Assembly (NCBI RefSeq): GCF_014640195.1
Contig: NZ_BMGM01000005.1
Location: 124,001 to 188,000 of the forward strand
Origin: Psychroflexus planctonicus
GTDB taxonomy: Bacteria > Bacteroidota > Bacteroidia > Flavobacteriales > Flavobacteriaceae
Length of the DNA: 64,000 nucleotides
Direction of reading: 5' to 3'
Of the stretch, positions 9,133 through 17,733 are shown in pieces; the stretch's first letter is position 1; each line of letters opens with the position of its first letter. Below the pieces are notes generated by a model. It was given only the letters and a program-made list of their open reading frames with translations. It was not told the DNA's origin and did not search any database. Both the position numbers and the translations under genes were made by a program.

Positions 9133-9707
9133 TGAAAAACCAAGGTAAACTTATTGTATTTTCTGCACCTTCAGGCTCTGGCAAAACCACTATTGTCCGT
9201 TATTTATTAAGCAAAGAAGAACTCAATTTAGATTTTTCTATTTCAGCAACTTCGCGTGCTCCACGTGGGCACGAAAAACACGGTGAAGATTATTATTTTA
9301 TGAGCTTAAAAGAATTTAAGCAACACATCAAGAAAGACGATTTTCTGGAATGGGAAGAAGTATACCGAGATAATTTTTACGGCACTTTAAAAGCAGAAGT
9401 AGAACGCATTTGGGCAGAAGGAAAGCATGTAGTTTTTGATATTGATGTGGTGGGTGGCTTAGATATTAAACAAATTTATCCAGAACGTACTTTGGCTGTT
9501 TTTGTAAAGCCACCCAGCATTGAAGAATTAAAAATTAGATTGAAAAAGCGCAAAACGGAAAGCGACGATAAAATAAACATGCGCGTTGCCAAAGCTTCTA
9601 TTGAAATGGCTACCGCACCACAGTTTGACCATATCATTATCAATAATGAACTCAGTGAAGCTTTGGAAGAAGCCTATGATTTAGTAAAAGAATTTGTTGA
9701 AAATTAA
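9132..9707 (+). CDS. gmk: Guanylate kinase
   Basis: Phosphorylates GMP (and dGMP) to GDP with ATP in purine nucleotide synthesis. 191 aa, normal length. The P-loop is FSAPSGSGKTT (10-20). The GMP-binding region follows with SATSRAPRGHEKHGEDYYF and WEEVYRDNFYGT, and VVFDIDVVGG is the Walker B region. All the usual nucleotide-binding residues are in place. Its ATG overlaps the yicC stop and nadD begins 5 nt after its stop, so it is the middle gene of a tight operon. Confidence 0.97.
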   Translation: MKNQGKLIVFSAPSGSGKTTIVRYLLSKEELNLDFSISATSRAPRGHEKHGEDYYFMSLKEFKQHIKKDDFLEWEEVYRDNFYGTLKAEVERIWAEGKHVVFDIDVVGGLDIKQIYPERTLAVFVKPPSIEELKIRLKKRKTESDDKINMRVAKASIEMATAPQFDHIIINNELSEALEEAYDLVKEFVEN

Positions 9708-9712
9708 GACTA

Positions 9713-10297
9713 ATGAAGAAAAACATCGGTTTGTATTTTGGCAGTTTTAATCCCATACATATCGGGCATGTAATCATTGCCAATTACTTAGCAGAATTTA
9801 CCGATTTAGATGAAGTGTGGTTGGTTATTTCACCACAAAGTCCGTTTAAAAAAAGGGCTACTTTATTAGAAAATCACCATCGTTTCGAGTTGGTATATCG
9901 CGCAGTTGAAGGATTCGATAAGCTAAAAGCTTCCAATATAGAATTCGATTTGCCTACACCAAATTACACGGCTAAAACCCTATGTGTGTTAGCGGAAAAG
10001 TATCCAGACTATCATTTCAGCATTATTATGGGAGAGGACAATTTACGCAGTTTTCACAAATGGAAAAATTACGAATACATTTTAGCACATCATGATATAT
10101 ATGTTTGTCCACGTTTAGGTGAAACCAAAATAAATGAAACTTTTTTGAAGCATCCACACATACATTTTACAAAAACTCCTATTATGGAAATTTCGGCCAG
10201 CTTGATTCGCAATGCTATAAAAGAAGGAAAAAACATTGAGACCATGCTACCTACTCCCGTTTGGAAATACATAGACGAAATGAATTTTTACCGATAA
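9713..10297 (+). CDS. nadD: Nicotinate-nucleotide adenylyltransferase
   Basis: Adenylates nicotinate mononucleotide to deamido-NAD, the penultimate step of NAD synthesis. 194 aa with the nucleotidyltransferase signature GSFNPIHIGH (10-19, HxGH-type), the SPQSPFKK substrate loop, IMGEDNLRSFHKW, and the ISASLIR motif near the C-terminus. Last gene of the yicC-gmk-nadD operon. No terminator is visible before gpsA. Confidence 0.96.
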   Translation: MKKNIGLYFGSFNPIHIGHVIIANYLAEFTDLDEVWLVISPQSPFKKRATLLENHHRFELVYRAVEGFDKLKASNIEFDLPTPNYTAKTLCVLAEKYPDYHFSIIMGEDNLRSFHKWKNYEYILAHHDIYVCPRLGETKINETFLKHPHIHFTKTPIMEISASLIRNAIKEGKNIETMLPTPVWKYIDEMNFYR

Positions 10298-10346
10298 ACT
10301 ACAAGCTATAAAGCCTAATTCTTGTAAAGTTTTCAATTGAAATGCC

Positions 10347-10354
10347 TATTTTTG
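10347..10354 (+). promoter_or_regulatory. Predicted -7 box (TATTTTTG) for gpsA
   Basis: TAnnTTTG match with TTG at 10322-10324, 22 nt upstream. The gpsA ATG is 26 nt downstream. Confidence 0.5.
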
Positions 10355-10380
10355 GTTACTTATTGAAAAAATGAAAATTC

Positions 10381-11388
10381 ATGCAAGATTCGCATCCTAA
10401 TATTTCGGTAATTGGCGGTGGAAGTTGGGCAACAGCCATTGTAAAAATGCTTTGCGAAAATCTTCCTAAAGTTACTTGGTATATGCGTAATGAAGAAAGC
10501 ATTGCACATATAAAAACCCAACAACATAATCCCAATTACCTGAGTTCTGTCGAGTTTGATACCGACCAATTGGATTTAACAAACAACATCAACTATGCTA
10601 TTCAAAAAGCAGATGTGGTTATTTTTGTGGTTCCTTCGGCTTTTTTAACCGCAGAATTAAGCCCGTTAACGGTAGCTTTAGACGATAAAATTGTTTTTTC
10701 TGCCATCAAAGGAATTGTTCCAGAATCCTATTTAATTGTAGGCGAACACTTCAACGAAAAATACAATGTTCCTTTTGAAAATATTGGCGTAATTACGGGT
10801 CCTTGCCATGCAGAAGAAGTGGCTTTAGAGCGTTTATCCTACTTGACTATTGCCTCTGCCACCGAAGCACATGCTTTGCTCATTTCAAAATACATGAGTA
10901 GCGACTATATTAAATGCAAGGTAACCGAAGACGTAATTGGAACTGAATATGCCGCAGTTTTAAAGAACATTTACGCCATTGCAGCAGGAATTGCTCACGG
11001 CTTAGGTTATGGTGATAATTTTCAGAGCGTATTGATGAGTAACTCTATTCGAGAGATGAAACGCTTCATTAAAAAACGCTATAAAATGAAACGCAACATC
11101 AACGATTCTGCTTATTTAGGCGATTTGTTAGTTACGGGTTATTCGGTTTTTTCCCGCAATCGTTTTTTTGGAAACATGATTGGAAAAGGCTACACCGTTA
11201 GAAGCGCACAAATGGAAATGAACATGATTGCAGAAGGATATTATGCAGTTAAAAGCGCTTACAAAATAAATGAAGACAGCGGCAAAAGAAAAACCAAAAC
11301 TCCGATTATCAATGCTGTACACAAGGTGCTTTACGAAGGAAAGAATCCACGTAAAGTATTTACCAAATTAGCCGATAAGCTAGATTAA
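10381..11388 (+). CDS. gpsA: NAD(P)H-dependent glycerol-3-phosphate dehydrogenase
   Basis: Reduces dihydroxyacetone phosphate to sn-glycerol-3-phosphate for phospholipid synthesis. 335 aa. Rossmann motif VIGGGSWATA near residue 10, then FSAIKGI, the ITGPCHAEEVA block and VLKNIYAIAAGIAHGLGYGDN with the catalytic Lys. The C-terminal helical domain includes GDLLVTGYS and GKGYTV. The ATG at 10381 gives the usual short N-terminus. It is followed 9 nt later by a DMT transporter, probably co-transcribed. Confidence 0.95.
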   Translation: MQDSHPNISVIGGGSWATAIVKMLCENLPKVTWYMRNEESIAHIKTQQHNPNYLSSVEFDTDQLDLTNNINYAIQKADVVIFVVPSAFLTAELSPLTVALDDKIVFSAIKGIVPESYLIVGEHFNEKYNVPFENIGVITGPCHAEEVALERLSYLTIASATEAHALLISKYMSSDYIKCKVTEDVIGTEYAAVLKNIYAIAAGIAHGLGYGDNFQSVLMSNSIREMKRFIKKRYKMKRNINDSAYLGDLLVTGYSVFSRNRFFGNMIGKGYTVRSAQMEMNMIAEGYYAVKSAYKINEDSGKRKTKTPIINAVHKVLYEGKNPRKVFTKLADKLD

Positions 11389-11397
11389 TTTTTTTGT

Positions 11398-12297
11398 ATG
11401 AATTCAATTTTACGCGGGAGCATTTTTGTTGCTATTGCTGCTTCCTGTTATGGTGTACTGACCACTTTTGTTAAACTAGCTTATCACGATGGATTTAGCA
11501 CTAGAGAAGTTACTTTAGCTCAGTTATTAATCGGTTTTGTGGGATTGAGTATTGCCAATACTTGGTTCATGAAAAAACGACCCGCAGGCGAAATTTCAAA
11601 ATCCAGGTTGTTGAAAAGCAAGCTCTACCTTGCGCTTTCAGGAACATCTTTGGGTTTTACCAGTATTTTTTATTACATCGCTATGAATTACATCAGCGTT
11701 TCGGTTGGCATTGTTTTACTGATGCAAAGCGTTTGGATGGGCGTAGTTTTAGATGTCTTGGTTAACAAAGTAAAACCCACCACGCAAAAAATCATAGCCG
11801 TCTTGGTTATTTTAATTGGAACTTCGCTTGCAGCCAATTTATTTTTTAGTCAAGTTGAAGTAAGTCTCACGGGAATTTTTTACGGCTTATTAGCCGCACT
11901 TTCTTACACCGTTACTATGTTCACTTCCAATCGGGTTGGTCTTGCATTACATTCCATTACCCGGAGCAAATGGATGATGACGGGCGGTTTGGTTGTAGTT
12001 AGTATGTATGCCATTCCTGCCATTTCAGATTTCAATTTCGATATCTTTATACTTTGGGGTCCTATTTTGGCGCTTTTTGGCACTATTTTACCGCCTTTGT
12101 TTTTTACCGCAGGCATGCCGAAAATAAATGTAGGTTTGGGTGCGATTGTTTCAGCTATTGAATTGCCCGTTGCAGCAATTATGGGTTATTTGGTGTTAAA
12201 CGAAGCGCAAAATTTCAGTCAATGGTTAGGGATTTTTATGATTCTATTTGCCATTGTGTTTATGAATCTTAAGCGAGCCAAGAAAGTAGTGGAGTAA
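11398..12297 (+). CDS. EamA/DMT family transporter
   Basis: 299 aa with ten predicted membrane helices in two EamA repeats (~8-145 and ~155-290). Repeat landmarks are IAASCYGVLTTFVKLAY at the N-terminus and GAIVSAIELPVAAIMGYLVLNEAQ near the C-terminus, a typical second-repeat motif. DMT carriers export or exchange small metabolites such as amino acids; the substrate is not predictable here. Starts 9 nt after gpsA. The C-terminus is short and basic, as usual. Confidence 0.88.
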   Translation: MNSILRGSIFVAIAASCYGVLTTFVKLAYHDGFSTREVTLAQLLIGFVGLSIANTWFMKKRPAGEISKSRLLKSKLYLALSGTSLGFTSIFYYIAMNYISVSVGIVLLMQSVWMGVVLDVLVNKVKPTTQKIIAVLVILIGTSLAANLFFSQVEVSLTGIFYGLLAALSYTVTMFTSNRVGLALHSITRSKWMMTGGLVVVSMYAIPAISDFNFDIFILWGPILALFGTILPPLFFTAGMPKINVGLGAIVSAIELPVAAIMGYLVLNEAQNFSQWLGIFMILFAIVFMNLKRAKKVVE

Positions 12298-12426
12298 ATT
12301 AGTTGATCTAGCGATGGTAATATTTTAAACCTTCAAGGTTTGTTAAACCAGTCGACTTGCTAAATCAGTTGACTTGAATTTACATCTTTATACTGAAAGA
12401 GCTTTTTTGAAATGCTTTGCAAATCC

Positions 12427-12521
12427 TGCGTTAGGGATTGCAGTGAAAATCCTTTTTGGAAGGCACGACCAAAAAGATTGTAGCGGAAAGCCCGACCCCG
12501 ATCTAAAATCGGGGTAACGCC
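12427..12521 (+). repeat. Intergenic element, copy B (conserved ends, variable hairpin core)
   Basis: Opens with TGCGTTAGGGATTGCAGTG and closes with ATTGTAGCGGAAAGCCCG followed by a hairpin CCCCGAT/ATCGGGG (12496-12502, 12508-12514) and TAACGCCC. The core carries a different hairpin, CTTTTTGG/CCAAAAAG (12452-12459, 12469-12476). The ends match copy A at 2224-2370; the cores do not, but both form a hairpin. It lies between the convergent DMT and SPFH genes. A short AAACCTTCAAGGTTT palindrome precedes it at 12327-12341. Confidence 0.7.
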
Positions 12522-12530
12522 CAAATTAAA

Positions 12531-13487
12531 TTACTTTTTTCCACTCTTATTTTCTTTCTGTTGAAGTTCCTTCTTCTCGTTTTGCTTCTTCATTTGCTCT
12601 CCAATTTGGCTAGATGCGGTAAAAGAAGCTATCATATTGTTTAGCATTTCGCTTCCGGCTTGTGGCGAATTAGGCATCAAAATTAAATTGGAATTGGTTT
12701 CGCCTCCAATGGATTGTAAGGTATCGTAATGTTGTGTAACTACAATTAATGCAGAAGCTTCTTGAGAATTGATGCCTACGTTGTTGAGTACGTCTACACT
12801 TTCTTCTAGACCACGAGCAATTTCACGACGTTGGTCGGCAATACCTTGTCCTTGCAAGCGCTTGCTTTCTGCTTCGGCACGGGCTTTGGCTACAATTTTG
12901 ATGCGTTCTGCTTCGGCTTCAAATTCGGCAGCCACTTTTTCGCGTTCGGAAGCATTAATTCTATTCATGGCTTCTTTAACTTGTTGGTCTGGGTCAATAT
13001 CAGTAACCAAAGTTTTTATAATATCATATCCATAGTCTTGCATGGCATCATTCAACTCTGCTTTTACGGCATTGGCAACATCGTCTTTGCGTTCAAAGAC
13101 ATCGTCTAATTTCATTTTAGGAACTTCGGCACGAACTACATCAAACACATAAGAAGTAATCTGCGCACTCGGACTTTCTAATTTGTAGAAGGCATCATAC
13201 ACACGGTCTTTTACCACTTGGTATTGTACCGAAACTTTTAAGCCCACAAACACATCGTCTTTGGTTTTGGTTTCTACAAACACGTCTAATTGTTGAACTT
13301 TTAAATTGATTCTTCCTGCTACTTTATCTACTAGCGGAATTTTAAATTGTAATCCTGAATTGCGAATGCTATTATAACGCCCGAATCGTTCAAGAATAGC
13401 TGATGTTTGCTGCTTTACTACAAATGCAGCGGAGATGATCAGTAAAACTAAAATGATAAGTAATACTACTGTTAAAATATTTCCCAT
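12531..13487 (-). CDS. SPFH/band 7 (stomatin-like) membrane protein
   Basis: 318 aa, QmcA/stomatin type. One N-terminal membrane anchor (residues ~4-24, mostly Leu/Ile/Val) is followed by the band 7 domain (~25-190) with ILERFGRYNSIRNSGLQFKIPLVDKV. A long Ala/Glu/Arg-rich coiled coil (~190-260) follows, and then a Lys/Glu/Gln-rich tail. Family members form large oligomeric cages or scaffolds at the inner membrane and modulate proteases such as FtsH. An NfeD-like partner is often adjacent in other genomes, but none is present here. Nearby candidate promoter TACTTTTA is one base off consensus. Confidence 0.93.
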   Translation of the reverse strand: MGNILTVVLLIILVLLIISAAFVVKQQTSAILERFGRYNSIRNSGLQFKIPLVDKVAGRINLKVQQLDVFVETKTKDDVFVGLKVSVQYQVVKDRVYDAFYKLESPSAQITSYVFDVVRAEVPKMKLDDVFERKDDVANAVKAELNDAMQDYGYDIIKTLVTDIDPDQQVKEAMNRINASEREKVAAEFEAEAERIKIVAKARAEAESKRLQGQGIADQRREIARGLEESVDVLNNVGINSQEASALIVVTQHYDTLQSIGGETNSNLILMPNSPQAGSEMLNNMIASFTASSQIGEQMKKQNEKKELQQKENKSGKK

Positions 13488-13667
13488 AATGAATTGTTTT
13501 TATTGTCTCTAAAAGTACGAAATATTATAAAGTAAAAAATGTTTTTGTTTAGGACTTTGAGTTTTGCATAATAGAAATATGCACAAAACACTGTATTATT
13601 TAAATTAGCTATTTTGTGAAGTAATTAAAAACTTCTTTATGCCTATTATTCTTTAGTAATTGTACAG

Positions 13668-13691
13668 CTGCGAAGTCTGGAGACTTCGCAG
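13668..13691. repeat. Perfect inverted repeat (11-bp arms)
   Basis: CTGCGAAGTCT and AGACTTCGCAG separated by GG. A related palindrome (CGAAGTTTGAAACTTCG) occurs at 33901-33917. It sits in the 347-nt gap 13488-13834, which holds no gene. Confidence 0.7.
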
Positions 13692-13727
13692 AGCGGGGTT
13701 TTAGCCATCTCATTTTTACTTTTAATT

Positions 13728-13755
13728 GTCATGTCGAACAAAGTGAGACATCTCA
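13728..13755. repeat. Short interspersed sequence (GTCATGTCGAAC...)
   Basis: A 28-nt stretch beginning GTCATGTCGAAC and ending GAGACATCTCA. I recall very similar sequences scattered through intergenic regions of many flavobacterial genomes, but only one copy is in this window, so the repeat status is from memory and not shown here. Confidence 0.4.
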
Positions 13756-13834
13756 GGCTACTTATATCGCAAAGCATTATTTTGACAATGTTGACGAATA
13801 ATATTGAGTGATGAATACACTTATTCTAAACTAA

Positions 13835-15352
13835 CTACCCTAATGTTTCAATAGCAAAATCCAAACGTTTTAAGCATTCTAATTTACCAATTGAACCGGC
13901 AATATGGAAAACATCAGGTCCGCGCATTTCGCCGACAAGGGCTAATCGGAGTGGCTGCATAACTTTTCCAAATCCAACTCCTTTGGCTTCGATCCAAGGT
14001 TTTATGGTTGCTTTTAATTGTTCTTCAGAAAAATCATCTTGTTTTTCTAACAGGTCTTTCAATTCTTGCATTAACAAAGCGGTATCTTCTTTCCAAGCTT
14101 TTTTGCTGGCTTTTTTATCGAATTCCTTAGGAGCTTCAAAATAAAATTTACTCAATTCCCAAAAATCAGATACAAAAACCGCGCGTTCTTTTACGGTTTC
14201 AATTACTTCTTCAATATATGCATTGCTTTTCTCAATTCCTTTTTCACGTAAAATGGGCACAAACTCTTGAATTAAATAATCGATTGGCGCTTTGTGCATA
14301 TATTGTTGCTGAAACCAATGCGTTTTTTGAATATCGAATTTAGCTCCTGCTTTGTTTACTTGATTTAAGTTGAAGGCTTCGACCAATTCATTTAAAGTGA
14401 ATAATTCTTGGTCTGTTCCTGGATTCCAACCTAAAAACGCCAACATATTGATGACGGTTTCGGGCAGGTATTTTTCTTCTCGATAACCCATAGAAACTTC
14501 GCCTGTTTTTGGATCTTTCCAATTTAATGGAAATACGGGAAAACCTTCTTTGTCTCCATCACGTTTGCTTAATTTTCCTTTTCCTGATGGTTTCAAAATA
14601 AGTGGTAAATGTGCAAATTTAGGCGCTTCCCAACCAAAAGCTTCGTAAAGTAAAACATGCAAAGGCATGGATGGCAACCATTCTTCTCCCCTGATAACAT
14701 GAGAAATTAGCATGTGGTGGTCGTCTACAATATTGGCCAAATGATAGGTCGGCATGCCGTCGCTTTTAAACAAAATCTTATCGTCTAAATTATCGGTTTC
14801 TACTTCAATATAACCACGGATTTCGTCGTGCATATTTAAAAAGCGATTAACCGGTGTTTTAAATCGGATAACGTAATTTTCGCCTTTGGCTAGACGTTTT
14901 TCAATTTCGTCTTGGCTAAGGTGGAGCGAATTATTGAGTTCGTTTCGGGTTAATGGACCATAGCTAAATTTTTCGCCTTTGGTTTCGTATTGACTTCTGA
15001 GTTGGTCAAGTTCTTCGGTTGTATCAAAAGCGTAGTATGCATGGCCACTTTCAATTAATGTCTGCGCGTGTTTTTGATACAAGTCTTTGCGTTCGCTTTG
15101 TCGGTAAGGTCCAAATTTGCCTTCTTTTCCTGGGCCTTCATCAAATGGTATTCTACACCAATTTAAGCTTTCAACAATGTAATCTTCGGCTTCGGCCACA
15201 TACCTACTTTGATCTGTATCTTCTATACGAAGAATAAAATCTCCTTTGTGTTTTTTGGCAAATAAATAATTGTATAGCGCGGTTCTTACTCCGCCAATAT
15301 GAAGCGGTCCTGTTGGACTTGGGGCAAAACGTACACGAACTTTGGTATCCAT
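13835..15352 (-). CDS. gltX: Glutamyl-tRNA synthetase
   Basis: Charges tRNA-Glu with glutamate. About 505 aa from the ATG at 15352, which opens MDTKVRVRFAPSPTG; the longest frame begins at a TTG that is part of the promoter box, so I reject it. Class I signatures are present: PSPTGPLHIGG (HIGH-type) at the N-terminus and KLSKRDGD (KMSKS-type) mid-protein, with the anticodon-binding domain at the C-terminus. The downstream end lies in a repeat-bearing gap. It is separated from the upstream foldase gene by a terminator and so has its own transcript. Confidence 0.97.
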   Translation of the reverse strand: MDTKVRVRFAPSPTGPLHIGGVRTALYNYLFAKKHKGDFILRIEDTDQSRYVAEAEDYIVESLNWCRIPFDEGPGKEGKFGPYRQSERKDLYQKHAQTLIESGHAYYAFDTTEELDQLRSQYETKGEKFSYGPLTRNELNNSLHLSQDEIEKRLAKGENYVIRFKTPVNRFLNMHDEIRGYIEVETDNLDDKILFKSDGMPTYHLANIVDDHHMLISHVIRGEEWLPSMPLHVLLYEAFGWEAPKFAHLPLILKPSGKGKLSKRDGDKEGFPVFPLNWKDPKTGEVSMGYREEKYLPETVINMLAFLGWNPGTDQELFTLNELVEAFNLNQVNKAGAKFDIQKTHWFQQQYMHKAPIDYLIQEFVPILREKGIEKSNAYIEEVIETVKERAVFVSDFWELSKFYFEAPKEFDKKASKKAWKEDTALLMQELKDLLEKQDDFSEEQLKATIKPWIEAKGVGFGKVMQPLRLALVGEMRGPDVFHIAGSIGKLECLKRLDFAIETLG

Positions 15353-15364
15353 TTTCTTTTTTTG

Positions 15365-15372
15365 CAAAGATA
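15365..15372 (-). promoter_or_regulatory. Predicted -7 box (TATCTTTG) of gltX
   Basis: Exact TAnnTTTG match 12 nt upstream of the gltX ATG. Its last three bases are the TTG where the longest reading frame begins, so translation from that TTG is implausible. Confidence 0.65.
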
Positions 15373-15402
15373 AGAATTGAAAGCCGTTTGGATAATGATT
15401 AA

Positions 15403-15435
15403 CAAATAAAAACCCGATGCGTTTGCATCGGGTTT
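15403..15435 (-). terminator. Terminator between ppiD-like gene and gltX
   Basis: 11-bp perfect stem AAACCCGATGC/GCATCGGGTTT (15410-15420, 15425-15435), 4-nt loop. Read on the minus strand it is followed by a T-rich run (TTATTTG). Confidence 0.85.
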
Positions 15436-15459
15436 ATTTTATTTTTTATTGAATACTCA

Positions 15460-17544
15460 CTAGTAAAAACGTGAGCGATTGTCTTCAATTTCACGGGTTT
15501 CTTTAAGTGCTTTAAGCAATTTAGAATTTTGACCGCGAATGTTTTTTAAACGTTCTTCTGTTTCTTGTTTTGCAATTCCTGAATAAGAAGGTAATTCTGA
15601 AGCTTCATTGCGTTGTAAAAGCTTCACCATAAAGACTCCTTTTTCTCCTTTAACCGGTGCGCTTGTATTGCCTACTTCTAGACCAAATGCAGCCCCAACT
15701 ACGGCTGGCTCTTCGCCTACACCTGTTAACATTGGGCTTTCTAAATTTACAGCAGTTGCACGTTTTTTATCTACACCAAATTGTGCAGTAAAGTCTTCTA
15801 GTGAATTTGAAGAAACTTGCTTCATGATATTTTCGGCTTGTTTCTCTTTTTTAAGAATAGGGGTTACAACAGCAGAAGCTTGTTCTACAGATTGTAATCC
15901 TTTTTCGTTTCGGCTTACCAGTTTAGCCACTACATAACCTTGTGAAATTTCAAAAAGTTCAGTATCTCCTACTTGGTTTTCTTTTTCAAAAGCCCATTTT
16001 ACAATTGGCCGTTGAACTCCTAAACCTGTAATGCGCTCTTCTAATTTTTTTATTCCGTTAATTGGCTTGATGTTTACACCATATTCTGTAGCCAACTCAT
16101 CAAAATCTTTTTCTCTTGTATCCAGTAAAAAGTTCGAAGCTTCACGGTAAATGGTTGTTGTGGTTACTTCTGAAGGTTGTACTTCTCTAGTTAGTGTTGT
16201 TAGTTTTACTGCTTTTTTAGGTTCAGTAAGGTTTTCTACGTGAACAACATGATATCCAAAATCAGATTCGATTACTTGTATACTTTCGTTTTTGGCTGTA
16301 AAAACTTTTTCATTAAAATCTTTATCTCCACCAAATAATCTTCCAAACTTAAGTGTTCCTAACTCTCCACCTTTAGCTCCACTCAGCTTATCGGAAGAAA
16401 AGGCTTCAGCAAATTCTTCGTATTTATTTTTATCGCTTTGTAATTCTGATAATAAACTATCGGCTAGCATTTCTGCTTCTTCTTTGCTTCTGGTTACTTC
16501 TGGATCTACTCTTGCTCCTTCAAAAGTTACCAAAATATGCTTTACATCTGCAGAATCTGCAATGGTTTTTGTTTCAATTAGTTTTGATAGCTTCCAAGCA
16601 TTAGCATCTTTGTATGGTCCGTAAACTTCCCCAATGTTTAAGTTGTAAAGTTGCTGACTAAAGTCTTTTTTCAAATCATATTCAAACTGAAAATCGGCTT
16701 TGTAAGGTGAGTCAGAATTTAAATTTACAAAGTCTTCTGTATCTTCTGTTGTTTTAAATTCTGTAATTAAAGCTTGAATATCACTTTTAACTTTTGCATC
16801 ATCTTCGTTAGAAGGAAGTTCTTCAAATAAAACGTATTCTATATCGGCTTTAGCATCTTGCTTAAAGCGTTCTTTGTTTTTATTGATGTAAGATTTAATG
16901 TCTGATTTTGAAATATCTACATCTTCAGCTTCTTCGTAAGCTATGTATGCAAATTCTAAATTTAAATTGTCGTTGTTTAATTTGTAAATGCGTTCTGCTT
17001 CAAATAAAGTTACATTTAAACCAGCTTGAATTAAATTGTAATATGAATCAGTTAAGATTTGCACTTCAATTTCATCTAAATAATTTTGCCAAGCTATGTA
17101 TTCTTGTGGCTTCGTTTCCTGAATATTGGCTACATATTCCACCATTTTGCTTTCGCTAAACAAACCTTCATCATTAGAAAAAGTTGGGTTTCCTGCTAAT
17201 TGATCTTCTAAATAATCTAAAATTTGAGCTCTGCTGGCTTGCAAACCAAGTTTTTCAAATTCTTGTTTAAGAATGGTTTGGTTTACTTGTGCATCCCAAA
17301 CTTGGTTAACTGCACGCATAGTAGATCCGTTTGCTCCTAACTGATTGCGGTAGTTTTCAACTTGTCTTGCAAATGCTTCTTGTTCTATTTTTTCTTCACC
17401 AATTACACCAACATTAGTAGTTGTTTTCTCTCCAGAGAAACCACCTTGTTTAATTACATCAGCAAGCACAAATGAGAACAAAGCTAGTGCAATTACTGCA
17501 ATGAGTACTACGGTTCTCTGTCTTATCTTACTTAAAATCGCCAT
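15460..17544 (-). CDS. PpiD-like periplasmic peptidyl-prolyl isomerase/foldase
   Basis: 694 aa. One N-terminal membrane anchor (~12-31, VLIAVIALALFSFVLADVI), then a SurA-N-like chaperone region (~35-200), and a parvulin PPIC domain (~340-445) recognised by DVKHILVTFEG, GGELGTLKFG and FGYHVVHV. A second, degenerate parvulin-like region follows. The length and order match PpiD, which is anchored in the inner membrane and helps fold exported proteins. The gene is monocistronic: a terminator lies after it, and a TATTTTCG box (17570-17577, one base off consensus) lies 25 nt before its ATG. Confidence 0.92.
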   Translation of the reverse strand: MAILSKIRQRTVVLIAVIALALFSFVLADVIKQGGFSGEKTTTNVGVIGEEKIEQEAFARQVENYRNQLGANGSTMRAVNQVWDAQVNQTILKQEFEKLGLQASRAQILDYLEDQLAGNPTFSNDEGLFSESKMVEYVANIQETKPQEYIAWQNYLDEIEVQILTDSYYNLIQAGLNVTLFEAERIYKLNNDNLNLEFAYIAYEEAEDVDISKSDIKSYINKNKERFKQDAKADIEYVLFEELPSNEDDAKVKSDIQALITEFKTTEDTEDFVNLNSDSPYKADFQFEYDLKKDFSQQLYNLNIGEVYGPYKDANAWKLSKLIETKTIADSADVKHILVTFEGARVDPEVTRSKEEAEMLADSLLSELQSDKNKYEEFAEAFSSDKLSGAKGGELGTLKFGRLFGGDKDFNEKVFTAKNESIQVIESDFGYHVVHVENLTEPKKAVKLTTLTREVQPSEVTTTTIYREASNFLLDTREKDFDELATEYGVNIKPINGIKKLEERITGLGVQRPIVKWAFEKENQVGDTELFEISQGYVVAKLVSRNEKGLQSVEQASAVVTPILKKEKQAENIMKQVSSNSLEDFTAQFGVDKKRATAVNLESPMLTGVGEEPAVVGAAFGLEVGNTSAPVKGEKGVFMVKLLQRNEASELPSYSGIAKQETEERLKNIRGQNSKLLKALKETREIEDNRSRFY

Positions 17545-17733
17545 CTTATATCTTTATTAAAATCAGTTGGCGAAAATAAGATAAATCTTTGTATTATGAA
17601 ACTTTAGCTTACTTATTGCTGAACTTAAGTAATTATGCATCAAAGCTTCACTTTACACATAATTTTGTGCCTACTATACATCAGTGTTAACAATTAAATT
17701 TTTTTTAACTAAATTAGTCTGAAAATCTGCACT

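Noticed and set aside
12496-12514. CCCCGAT/ATCGGGG hairpin as a terminator for the DMT gene
   Set aside because: It has no T-run and belongs to the end of the intergenic element copy B.
12769-13109. Plus-strand ORFs inside the SPFH gene (88 and 92 codons)
   Set aside because: They are antisense shadows of the Ala/Glu/Arg-rich coiled coil of the minus-strand gene, with no family resemblance.
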